64,000 bases of DNA from Siphonobacter curvatus (GTDB taxonomy: Bacteria; Bacteroidota; Bacteroidia; Cytophagales; Spirosomataceae). This document shows positions 24,704 to 34,525 of this stretch, one piece after another (within the stretch, counting starts at the first letter, position 1; each line of letters begins with the position of its first letter). The notes under the pieces were generated by a model. That model did not search any database. It had not been told where the DNA came from and saw nothing but the letters and a program-made list of their open reading frames with translations. Made by a program: the position numbers and the translations under genes. Location: positions 2,418,001 to 2,482,000 of the forward strand of contig NZ_PTRA01000001.1 of assembly GCF_002943425.1 (NCBI RefSeq). Reading direction: 5' to 3'.

Positions 24704-27202
24704 ATGAAAAAAGTTTCCCTTTTCTTTCTCCTAACCCTCTTTGCGTACCAAGCTCTGGCTCAGAAGACTCCCAAAGAATTTTTAGGCTATGAACCTGGTA
24801 CCATTCGCTGTACCCCCCACTACCGGGTTCTGGATTATTTTGAGTACCTGGCTCAGCAATTTCCCAAGCAGGTTAAACTTCAGCAGTACGGCACCACGTA
24901 TGAAAACCGTCCTTTGATGGTGGCCATCATCGCGTCTGAAGAAAATTTCCCCCAACTTGAAACCATCCGTAACAATCACCTCAAGTCGATTGGCTTACTG
25001 GAAGGTTCCGCTTCCGGAAAATCGGTACCGGTTTCCTGGATGAGTTATAACATTCATGGCAACGAAAACGTATCGTCGGAAGCCGCCATGATCGTGGCGT
25101 ATAACTTATTGAAAGGCGATAATACGGCCGTTCTCAAAAACACGGTTGTGATCATCGATCCCTGCGTGAACCCCGATGGCTACGATCGCTACGTAAACGG
25201 GTACAACCAGCGTTTGGGTAACGTTGCCAATGCCTACGCCGGTGCCTGGGAGCACTCGGAGCCTTGGCCGGGCGGACGGATGAACCACTACATGTTTGAT
25301 CTGAACCGCGACTGGGCCTGGATGGTACAGAAAGAAAGTCAGGCTCGCAATACGATTTATCAGCAATGGATGCCGCACGTATTCGCCGATTTCCACGAGC
25401 AGGGTATCAACTCTCCCTACTTCTTTACACCACCAGCCAAACCCATACACCAGGACGTTACCGCCTGGCAACGGGAATTTCAGACCATCATCGGTGATTA
25501 CAACCGGAAAACCTTTGATAAAAACGGCTGGCTGTACTTTACCCGCGAGAACTTTGACCTGTTCTACCCTAGCTACGGCGATACGTACCCGACTTTCAAC
25601 GGGGCCATTGGTATGACCTTCGAACAGGCCGGAAACGGCCGGGCGGGTCTGGCTATTCAAAAGGAAGACGGTGATACGCTGACGCTTCACGAACGCATCA
25701 GCCACCACGTAGCGGCCAGCAAGGCGACGATGGAAGCTCTTTCAGCCAATGCGGATAAAGCGGCGTCGGAGTTTATTAAGTTCTTTACTAATGCCAAAAA
25801 TAACCCAACTGGAACGTACAAGTCTTACGTCATCAAAACCAAAGGCAGCGAAGGAAACGCCCGGGCATTCACAGCGTACCTTAAACGCATGGGTTTCCAG
25901 TACGGTTACGCGGACAAGTCTGCCAACTTCTCGGGAGCCTACAGTTTTGCGGATGACAAATCAGCCTCTGCTTCCGTGGAAGCCGGTGATATTGTGATTA
26001 GTACCGCTCAGCCCCGTTCGACCTTCCTGAAAATTCTGATGGAGCCGAAAACGACGCTGGAAGATTCTGTTACCTACGATATCACGTCCTGGGCACTTCC
26101 CTACGCCTACGGTCTGAAAGCGTTTGCTCTGAAAGAAAAAGTGCCGTTTACAACCACCGCTCCGGCAGCTACTACGCCAGCGGCCATTACGACGAAACCC
26201 TACGCGTATCTGCTTCGCTGGAAATCGCAGGAAGATGCTCATTTGCTGGCTCATTTGTTCCGGAAAAACGTTCGGGCCCGGGTAGCTACGAAGGCGTTTG
26301 AGGTAGAAGGTCAGAAATACGACATCGGTACGGTCATTCTGACGCGGGGTGAAAACGCCAGACTGGGTGACGCGTTTGATACGATTTTACAACAGGAAGC
26401 CAAAGAAATGCCGGGCAGCCTGATTCCCGTGGCTACGGGTTACGTAACGAACGGTCCGGATTTGGGCTCGAATTACGTAGCACAGATGAAGGCTCCTAAA
26501 GTAGCGATTCTGACGGGCGAAGGCACCTCTCCCTACGCCGTAGGCGAAGTTTGGCATTACTTTGATCAGCAGCTGCACTACCCCGCTACGATGATTCACA
26601 CGAACGATTTTGCGAGTGCCAAGCTGGCTGATTTCGACGTACTGATTCTGGCGAATGGTAATTACGGACGGGTGCTCAACGAATCCGGTCTGACCAAGTT
26701 GAAAAGCTGGGTACAGGCGGGTGGTAAACTGATTGCTCTGGAAGGTGCCGTTGGATCACTGGCGGGCAAGGATGGTTTCGAAATCACGAAAAAAGAGGAA
26801 AAGGACGAGAAAGGAAAAGCGGCCAACGACCTGAAAGTATTCGGTAACCGCGAACGCGAATCCGTATCGACTGACACGCCGGGAGCGATTTACAAATTCA
26901 ACCTTGACACCACGCACCCGCTGGCGTATGGGTTGACGAATCCTTACCACGGGCTGGTACTTTCGACGAGTGAATATGGATTCCTGAAGAACGGCTGGAA
27001 TGTAGGGTATTTGCAGAAAAACCCGGCCGTTGCTGGTTTCGTAGGCTTTGAAGCGAAAAAGAAACTGGAAAATACGCTGATGTTCGGTACGCAGGATTTA
27101 GGTCGTGGTCAGGTGGTTTACCTGGTCAACAATCCCCTTTTCCGTGGGTTCTGGCATCAGGGTAAGCTAGTATTTGCGAACGCCGTATTCATGGTGAACT
27201 AA
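24704..27202 (+). CDS. Secreted M14-family zinc carboxypeptidase
   Basis: 832 residues with signal peptide MKKVSLFFLLTLFAYQALA. The M14 domain (about 30-330) keeps every catalytic residue: zinc ligands His118 and Glu121 in NIHGNE, the substrate-binding Asn201-Arg202 in DLNRDW, the third zinc ligand His231 in DFHEQG, and the general base Glu307 in TFEQAG. The C-terminal half (about 350-832) has no catalytic motif and includes a GATase/ThuA-like region around APKVAILTGEG and DFDVLILANGNYG, which may bind substrate. It should trim peptides in the periplasm or outside. Its own terminator follows at 27222. Confidence 0.93.
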   Translation: MKKVSLFFLLTLFAYQALAQKTPKEFLGYEPGTIRCTPHYRVLDYFEYLAQQFPKQVKLQQYGTTYENRPLMVAIIASEENFPQLETIRNNHLKSIGLLEGSASGKSVPVSWMSYNIHGNENVSSEAAMIVAYNLLKGDNTAVLKNTVVIIDPCVNPDGYDRYVNGYNQRLGNVANAYAGAWEHSEPWPGGRMNHYMFDLNRDWAWMVQKESQARNTIYQQWMPHVFADFHEQGINSPYFFTPPAKPIHQDVTAWQREFQTIIGDYNRKTFDKNGWLYFTRENFDLFYPSYGDTYPTFNGAIGMTFEQAGNGRAGLAIQKEDGDTLTLHERISHHVAASKATMEALSANADKAASEFIKFFTNAKNNPTGTYKSYVIKTKGSEGNARAFTAYLKRMGFQYGYADKSANFSGAYSFADDKSASASVEAGDIVISTAQPRSTFLKILMEPKTTLEDSVTYDITSWALPYAYGLKAFALKEKVPFTTTAPAATTPAAITTKPYAYLLRWKSQEDAHLLAHLFRKNVRARVATKAFEVEGQKYDIGTVILTRGENARLGDAFDTILQQEAKEMPGSLIPVATGYVTNGPDLGSNYVAQMKAPKVAILTGEGTSPYAVGEVWHYFDQQLHYPATMIHTNDFASAKLADFDVLILANGNYGRVLNESGLTKLKSWVQAGGKLIALEGAVGSLAGKDGFEITKKEEKDEKGKAANDLKVFGNRERESVSTDTPGAIYKFNLDTTHPLAYGLTNPYHGLVLSTSEYGFLKNGWNVGYLQKNPAVAGFVGFEAKKKLENTLMFGTQDLGRGQVVYLVNNPLFRGFWHQGKLVFANAVFMVN

Positions 27203-27221
27203 GCAGTACCTGCTTTCGATG

Positions 27222-27266
27222 CAAACAAAAATCCCGGAGCCTGATCGTTCCGGGATTTTTTGTTTG
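27222..27266 (+). terminator. Terminator after the M14 carboxypeptidase
   Basis: A long stem, AAAAATCCCGGA (27227-27238) with TCCGGGATTTTT (27249-27260), extended outwards by CAAAC and GTTTG. T-rich end. Confidence 0.92.
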
Positions 27267-27346
27267 TCCTTAGTATAAAAAACAATTATAAGATCGTCTA
27301 ATCACTGAGAAATAGTTAGATATTTGTCTAATTATCTATTTACCGG

Positions 27347-27610
27347 ATGAACACTTTATTTAAGGCTCTGAATGATCCGACACGGCGACAAATCCTGGAA
27401 TTACTTCAGGAGAAAGATTTGACGGCGGGTGAGATTGCGGAGCATTTTGACATGACCAAGCCCAGCATTTCTCACCACCTGGATTTACTAAAACAAGCTG
27501 ATTTGGTGGTTTCCCTAAAGAAAGGGCAACACATCATTTATTCGCTCAACATGACCGTGCTGGACGAAGTACTTGCCTGGATCATGCACTTACGTACACC
27601 CAAACCCTAA
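27347..27610 (+). CDS. ArsR-family autorepressor, SdpR-like
   Basis: 87 residues, one winged helix-turn-helix. It starts MNTLFKALNDPTRRQILELLQEKDLTAGEIA and shows the recognition helix in FDMTKPSISHHLDLLKQADLVVSLKKGQHIIYSLN. It has no metal-binding Cys motif. The sequence fits the SdpR/YczG group of short ArsR repressors, which control an adjacent SdpI-type gene. That gene starts four bases downstream at 27615, so the pair is one operon. An AT-rich segment upstream with the near-repeats TAGTTAGATA and TCTAATTATCTA (27315-27340) may be the operator. Confidence 0.92.
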   Translation: MNTLFKALNDPTRRQILELLQEKDLTAGEIAEHFDMTKPSISHHLDLLKQADLVVSLKKGQHIIYSLNMTVLDEVLAWIMHLRTPKP

Positions 27611-27614
27611 CCTT

Positions 27615-28256
27615 ATGAAAGCTTCCCGTACTTTACTTGCCATCGTTATTTCCCTGTTACCCCTGCTGTATCTAAACTTCATCTTTCCTGAACTGCCAGA
27701 CCGCGTACCGATTCATTTCGACGCTCAGGGCCGGGCGGATAACTATGCGTCCAAATCCGGCTTTTACGGCTTTCAGTTTGGTTTGGCAGCCCTTTCCATT
27801 GGTGTTTTTCTGTTGATTAAGAACGGGCATGCTACCAAAACCAATGCTACGCCACATACTCAGGAAACCTTCGAACAAGTAGGTCTGGGATCGACGGTCT
27901 TTCTGGCCGCTATCAACTTCATTATCATTCAGGCGGCTTTGGCTACAGACGGACAAAAGCTGATTGACTACGTCTTACTAGCCATTCCTTTTCTCTTTCT
28001 GTTTCTGGGAAATTATTTCATTCGGTTGAAACCCAATTATTTCATTGGCATTCGGACAACGTATACGCTGAACAACGAAGAAATCTGGCGAAAAACGCAC
28101 CGTCTGGCGGGCCGGTTACTGGTGGCTGCCAGTTTGATGAGCATTCTGCCGATGCTATACGTCAGCTTTACGGGGAAACTTGGTATCATTTTCGGTTTGG
28201 TCGCCGTAGGTTTCATCTATCCCATGTACTATTCCTATCAGTTGGCCCGTAAATAA
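27615..28256 (+). CDS. SdpI-family membrane protein (DUF1648 domain)
   Basis: 213 residues with about six transmembrane helices. The N-terminal DUF1648 unit has LPDRVPIHFDAQGRADNYASK, and the SdpI unit has PNYFIGIRTTYTLNNEEIWRKTHRLAGRL, the diagnostic GIRTPWTL..-W-KTHR motif in variant form. In Bacillus subtilis, SdpI protects against the SDP peptide toxin and, when toxin is bound, sequesters the repressor SdpR. Here it is preceded by an SdpR-like gene, but no SdpC-like toxin is visible. I chose ATG 27615; the longer frame from 27573 overlaps the repressor. Related proteins in Bacteroidota may be general envelope stress factors. Confidence 0.9.
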   Translation: MKASRTLLAIVISLLPLLYLNFIFPELPDRVPIHFDAQGRADNYASKSGFYGFQFGLAALSIGVFLLIKNGHATKTNATPHTQETFEQVGLGSTVFLAAINFIIIQAALATDGQKLIDYVLLAIPFLFLFLGNYFIRLKPNYFIGIRTTYTLNNEEIWRKTHRLAGRLLVAASLMSILPMLYVSFTGKLGIIFGLVAVGFIYPMYYSYQLARK

Positions 28257-28290
28257 CTTCCCTTTTCAATCGTTTAAACCTGCCTATCTT

Positions 28291-29370
28291 ATGAAGTCAC
28301 TTACTGTCCTCCTGCTCGGCCTGAGTACACTTGCCTTTGCCCAGGAACCCAAACCTTTTCACGAAGAAGAAGTAGGCTACTGGAACACCAAAGATTCCGT
28401 GCAGTTAAAAGGTACATTGACGCTGCCGAGTCAGGGCAAAAATTTTCCGGCTGTGATTCTTATCACGGGCTCGGGACCTCAGGATCGGGACGAAACCATT
28501 CTGGGTCATAAACCTTTTAAAGCCATTGCCGAATACCTGGGCAGTCGCGGGTATGCCGTCCTGCGATACGACGATCGTGGCGGAGGAAAAATGAATAAAA
28601 CCTTCATCAACGCTACGATTGATAACTTTATCAAGGATGCCGAAGCGAGTCTGGATTACCTGAAAACCCGAAAAGAAATCAATCCCCGAAAAATTGGCAT
28701 GCTCGGCCACAGCGAAGGTGGCAGTATAGCTCCGGGCGTGGCCGCTCAGCGAAAAGACGTTGCATTTGTCATCCTGATGGCCGCACCGGGTCGATCGATG
28801 GTGGAGGTCATGCGGCAGCAAAATCGCGATTTGTTCTATACGGCAAAGATCGACTCAGCAGTCGTTGAAACCTACGTTACGGAATACTTCGACAAGGTCT
28901 TTCCTGCTTTTGCTACGCAACAGGATACAGCCCAACTAAGTGGGTTGATCCGGGAACGCATTGGTTTTCTACGTACCCAACTGTCGCCCAATCAGTTGTT
29001 CGTTTTTGGTATTCCTCCCAAAGAAGATATGTACGTCAAACAGGTGGTTGCTAATTATAACGGGGAATGGTTTCGTCGCTTCATTACCTTCGACCCCGTT
29101 CCTTCCCTGCAAAAAATGACGGTACCGACGCTCGCGTTGAATGGTACCAAAGACGTCCAGGTGAACGCCGACATGAACCTTCAGGGGATTGAAAATGCAT
29201 TACAAAAAGCCGGAAATAAACGGTACAAAATCGTACGTCTGGAAGGATTGAACCACCTGATGTTACCCGCCAAAACGGGTTTACCTCAGGAATACGCCGC
29301 CATCAAAGGTGACATTGATCCAACGTTCCTGGAAGCTGTCTACGAATGGTTACAGAAAGAGGTCAGGTAA
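28291..29370 (+). CDS. Secreted alpha/beta hydrolase (S33-like)
   Basis: 359 residues with signal peptide MKSLTVLLLGLSTLAFA. The alpha/beta-hydrolase fold shows the oxyanion strand ILITGSGPQDRDE (57-69), the nucleophile elbow GHSEGG with Ser141, a probable acid in LNGTKDVQV, and the catalytic His in EGLNHLML. The pattern SGPQDRDE followed by KPFKAIAEYLGSRGYAVLRYDDRG is typical of a Bacteroidota periplasmic esterase/peptidase group (COG1073-like). It follows sdpI by 34 bp on the same strand and may be co-transcribed. The substrate is unknown. Confidence 0.9.
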   Translation: MKSLTVLLLGLSTLAFAQEPKPFHEEEVGYWNTKDSVQLKGTLTLPSQGKNFPAVILITGSGPQDRDETILGHKPFKAIAEYLGSRGYAVLRYDDRGGGKMNKTFINATIDNFIKDAEASLDYLKTRKEINPRKIGMLGHSEGGSIAPGVAAQRKDVAFVILMAAPGRSMVEVMRQQNRDLFYTAKIDSAVVETYVTEYFDKVFPAFATQQDTAQLSGLIRERIGFLRTQLSPNQLFVFGIPPKEDMYVKQVVANYNGEWFRRFITFDPVPSLQKMTVPTLALNGTKDVQVNADMNLQGIENALQKAGNKRYKIVRLEGLNHLMLPAKTGLPQEYAAIKGDIDPTFLEAVYEWLQKEVR

Positions 29371-29511
29371 TACTGGCGGCGAAATGCGGCCAGCCAGGTA
29401 GGCACAGTTTACCAACTTTTACGTCCGTAGCATCCGCTATGGACAACCCGTCCGGTTAACGTTATCGGAATTGCTACAGGAAACTTGAAAGAGAAGGCGG
29501 AGTTAGAAATT

Positions 29512-29575
29512 GTTAGGTAATGGATCTACCCGCTTAAACGTGCACCAGTGTACCTAATTCAATCCATTTCCTAAC
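29512..29575. repeat. Inverted repeat in the 29.4-29.7 kb spacer
   Basis: GTTAGGTAATGGAT (29512-29525) and ATCCATTTCCTAAC (29562-29575) are reverse complements at 13 of 14 positions, with a 36-nt loop. The right copy runs into the first REP-like hairpin. Confidence 0.65.
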
Positions 29576-29619
29576 CCCGGAGGGGTTCAACCATACATAG
29601 CCCCGTATGCAATACGGGG
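29573..29619. repeat. REP-like double hairpin, copy 1
   Basis: Hairpin one is AACCCC-GGA-GGGGTT (29573-29587). After TCAACCATACATAG, hairpin two is CCCCGTAT-GCA-ATACGGGG (29601-29619), a perfect 8-bp stem with a three-base loop. The second hairpin recurs with one wobble pair at 41753. Two closely spaced short hairpins with tiny loops are typical of REP elements moved by RAYT transposases. Confidence 0.75.
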
Positions 29620-29637
29620 AAGAAATCCTTACAAACA

Positions 29638-29701
29638 GCTGAGGTTTCAGTTTTGACGGTCGCATTTGCAATCCATCAAACCTGAAACCTCAAACCCCTT
29701 A
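29638..29701. repeat. Heptad inverted-repeat locus E
   Basis: GAGGTTTCAG (29641-29650) is matched exactly by CTGAAACCTC (29682-29691). The right arm from 29674 to 29701 is in 7-nt registers such as CCTGAAA and CCTCAAA. It lies between convergent genes and immediately beside REP-like copy 1. Confidence 0.75.
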
Positions 29702-29708
29702 AAACCTT

Positions 29709-30125
29709 CTAATTTCCGCGATACAGCACCGCCGTTCCTTCCATGATGTAACCGTTGGAAGTCGTTGAGGTATAGTACTGATACTTCACGTCAATGACGG
29801 CATTGGCACCCATATCTTCGGCTTTTTTCACGAGCATCTGAGTCAGCCGGTCTTTTTGCCGGGCGTCATTACCGCGTTGTGTCATGGGACCTTTAGTCGT
29901 CCGCTGAGCATCCGTCAAAGGCATTTCTTCGTGGATACTCACCTGATCAATCACTTGAAAAGGACGATCCGGTTTTTCCTGGTTTTCCCAGTACACATCC
30001 AGGTCATACTTCCGGTCACGCGAAATGGGTACCGAAGGCATAAAACACGACGTTACCGTCCAGGCCAGTATCCCAAAGCCCAGTACACGTAGGCCGAGGG
30101 TTCGATTAAATCGTTTCTGAATCAT
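29709..30125 (-). CDS. Lipoprotein of unknown function, YbjQ-like C-terminus
   Basis: 138 residues with an N-terminal lipoprotein signal (LGLRVLGFGILAWTVTSC, Cys27). The mature part has a charged middle and ends AEDMGANAVIDVKYQYYTSTTSNGYIMEGTAVLYRG. The 'A-x-x-x-GANAV-D-x-Y-..-EGTAV' pattern recalls YbjQ/DUF74-like and DUF4156 small domains, whose function is unknown. Its first 20 bases overlap the end of the Dabb gene upstream, so the two are translationally coupled. The gene runs convergently to the alpha/beta hydrolase. Confidence 0.75.
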   Translation of the reverse strand: MIQKRFNRTLGLRVLGFGILAWTVTSCFMPSVPISRDRKYDLDVYWENQEKPDRPFQVIDQVSIHEEMPLTDAQRTTKGPMTQRGNDARQKDRLTQMLVKKAEDMGANAVIDVKYQYYTSTTSNGYIMEGTAVLYRGN

Positions 30126-30408
30126 AGATTACTACCCGATCCCAGTATTGCTTGCAGTCTTCCACGAATTTCAAGTGAATCGGGTCTACCTGATACACAT
30201 CGTGGCCCGCCATATCTTTAAAAACGGTCAAAAGACAATAATCGTACGAGCGATCAATCACGGGACGATCCGTAGAAGCCGGTTTGCCGACATTAAACAG
30301 CTCCAGGCCTTCTACCTGACCCAGGGAAGATACACCCTGTTCAAATTTTAAACGATCTTCTGCAGAGATATCCGCTTTCAGGAAAAAATTAACGACGTGT
30401 ACGAACAT
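30106..30408 (-). CDS. Dabb (stress-responsive A/B barrel) family protein
   Basis: 100 residues forming one ferredoxin-like Dabb domain: the opening strand MFVHVVNFFLKADIS, a helix with EDRLKFEQGVSSLGQV, FNVGKPAST, YDYCLLTVFKDMAGHDVYQVDPIHLKFVE, and the last strand VVIYDSETI. The H-V-V-F-x-L-K start and the YQ-x-DP-H-x-K-F motif identify the family. Dabb proteins dimerise; a few are cyclases, and most have unknown roles. It overlaps the lipoprotein gene by 20 bp. The region up to dapA is filled by heptad locus F. Confidence 0.92.
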   Translation of the reverse strand: MFVHVVNFFLKADISAEDRLKFEQGVSSLGQVEGLELFNVGKPASTDRPVIDRSYDYCLLTVFKDMAGHDVYQVDPIHLKFVEDCKQYWDRVVIYDSETI

Positions 30409-30413
30409 TAGAG

Positions 30414-30552
30414 TTTTCAGTTTATTGTTTTGAGCGGCTGACGCCGCGGTTTAGAGTTTTGGATTTAGCGTTAGTGGCGATACTTGCTGTGAATACCTCA
30501 GCTAACCAGTAACACAACTCAAAACACTAAACCCAAAACCCTCTACTCACCT
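30414..30552. repeat. Heptad inverted-repeat locus F (dapA / Dabb spacer)
   Basis: Two G/T-rich heptad blocks, 30414-30434 (TTTTCAG and TTTTGAG units) and 30450-30477 (TTTAGAG and TTTTGGA units), flank a GCGGC-TGAC-GCCGC hairpin (30434-30447). The A/C-rich right arm 30518-30552 includes CACTAAA and CCCAAAA. The array starts six bases from the Dabb start codon and touches the dapA stop codon. Confidence 0.8.
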
Positions 30553-31432
30553 AAACTAGTTTATCCTTTTGAATCACCGAACGTTGGCGTTCTTTTAATT
30601 CTTCGGAGGTTTTCATTAAGGGTAAGCGTACATCGGAAGAAATCAGTCCCAGCGATTCGAGAATCCCTTTCACGCCGACCGGATTTCCTTCTTCGTATAG
30701 CAATGGATCAATGTCCAGGAACGAACCGAGTGTTTTACGGGCCGTAGCAAAATCGCCGTTGAGAGCCGCGTGAACCATCCCAGTGAATTTTCCCGGGAAA
30801 GCGTTGGCAATCACGGACATTACACCTACGCCACCGATGCTAATGATGGGTACCGCCTGTACGTCATCGCCCGAGATGAGCAGGAAGTCTTCGGGCATAT
30901 CGCGGAAGATTTCCATGCATTGCTCGATAATACAGGAAGCTTCTTTCACCCCGATGATATTCGGATGCTGAGCCAGCTCAATCACCGTCGCACTCGTCAT
31001 GTTGATGCCCGTACGACCGGGGATGTTGTACATGATTACGGGAACGGGAGAAGCATCGGCCACCGCCGTGTAGTGAGCAATGACGCCCCGTTTACCGGGC
31101 TTATTGTAGTACGGACAAACCGACAGAATGGCATCAACGCCCGTCAGATCCGTTTTAGCAATTTCTTCAACAACCTTGGAAGTGACGTTACCCCCGATTC
31201 CGTAGACGATGGGAAGTTTGCCCGCATTTTTTTCCTTGACAAACTGAAGTACCTCCACTTTTTCGGCTTGGGTCATCGTGGCTGACTCGCCGGTAGTTCC
31301 CTGGATCACCAGGTAATCAACGCCCCCGTCGGTGACGTGTTGCAGCATACGTTCCAGACCCGTCCAGTCGATGGAGCCGTCTTCGTGAAAGGGAGTAACT
31401 AGGGCGACTCCAACGCCGTGAAATTTTTTCAT
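30551..31432 (-). CDS. dapA: 4-hydroxy-tetrahydrodipicolinate synthase
   Basis: 293 residues, a TIM barrel of normal DapA length. It condenses pyruvate with aspartate semialdehyde, the first step towards lysine and diaminopimelate. Seen: GVGVALVTPFHEDGSIDW near the start, the substrate loop GTTGESATMT, the catalytic Tyr in VPVIMYNIPGRTG and the Schiff-base Lys in IIGVKEASC. The order and spacing are those of bacterial DapA, not of the related sialate or KDG aldolases. It starts 49 bp after ligA on the same strand, so the two are likely co-transcribed. Confidence 0.96.
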   Translation of the reverse strand: MKKFHGVGVALVTPFHEDGSIDWTGLERMLQHVTDGGVDYLVIQGTTGESATMTQAEKVEVLQFVKEKNAGKLPIVYGIGGNVTSKVVEEIAKTDLTGVDAILSVCPYYNKPGKRGVIAHYTAVADASPVPVIMYNIPGRTGINMTSATVIELAQHPNIIGVKEASCIIEQCMEIFRDMPEDFLLISGDDVQAVPIISIGGVGVMSVIANAFPGKFTGMVHAALNGDFATARKTLGSFLDIDPLLYEEGNPVGVKGILESLGLISSDVRLPLMKTSEELKERQRSVIQKDKLV

Positions 31433-31481
31433 ACTGGATGGTAATGGGGTCAGGTCTGCCTATGTATCCGTCCCCGATCAA

Positions 31482-34328
<2,847 letters not shown>

Positions 34329-34359
34329 TTAATTCAAAAGAAAACGGCTTCAATCAAAA

Positions 34360-34436
34360 GGGTTGAACGAAACAAACTGACACTACGGCTCTTCCTCGCA
34401 ACTACAGCGAATGCCGAAGAACCGTAGGTTCGACCC
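34360..34436. repeat. Nested imperfect inverted repeat after rpe
   Basis: GGGTTGAAC (34360-34368) faces GTTCGACCC (34428-34436), and CTACGGCTCTTC (34383-34394) faces GAAGAACCGTAG (34416-34427), each with one mismatch or wobble. Together they form a 77-nt stem-loop with an internal bulge. It is not in the heptad style of the other loci. Confidence 0.55.
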
Positions 34437-34476
34437 ATTCTCTAATGGTTAGGTTTTAGCCCAACCCCCTCAAACG

Positions 34477-34510
34477 CAAAGAAGGACGAGCGAATGCCCG
34501 TCCTTCTTTG
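34477..34510. terminator. Bidirectional terminator, rpe / TonB receptor
   Basis: CAAAGAAGGACG (34477-34488), a ten-base loop and the exact complement (34499-34510). It lies between convergent stops at 34328 and 34526. Confidence 0.88.
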
Positions 34511-34525
34511 TGCTTAATATTCCTT

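Larger units (their letters stand above)
29371..29708. other. Intergenic region packed with inverted repeats
   Basis: 338 bases without a gene, between convergent genes. In order it holds an imperfect 14-nt inverted repeat (29512-29575), a REP-like double hairpin (29573-29619) and heptad locus E (29638-29701). These are listed separately. I saw no ORF here. Confidence 0.7.
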
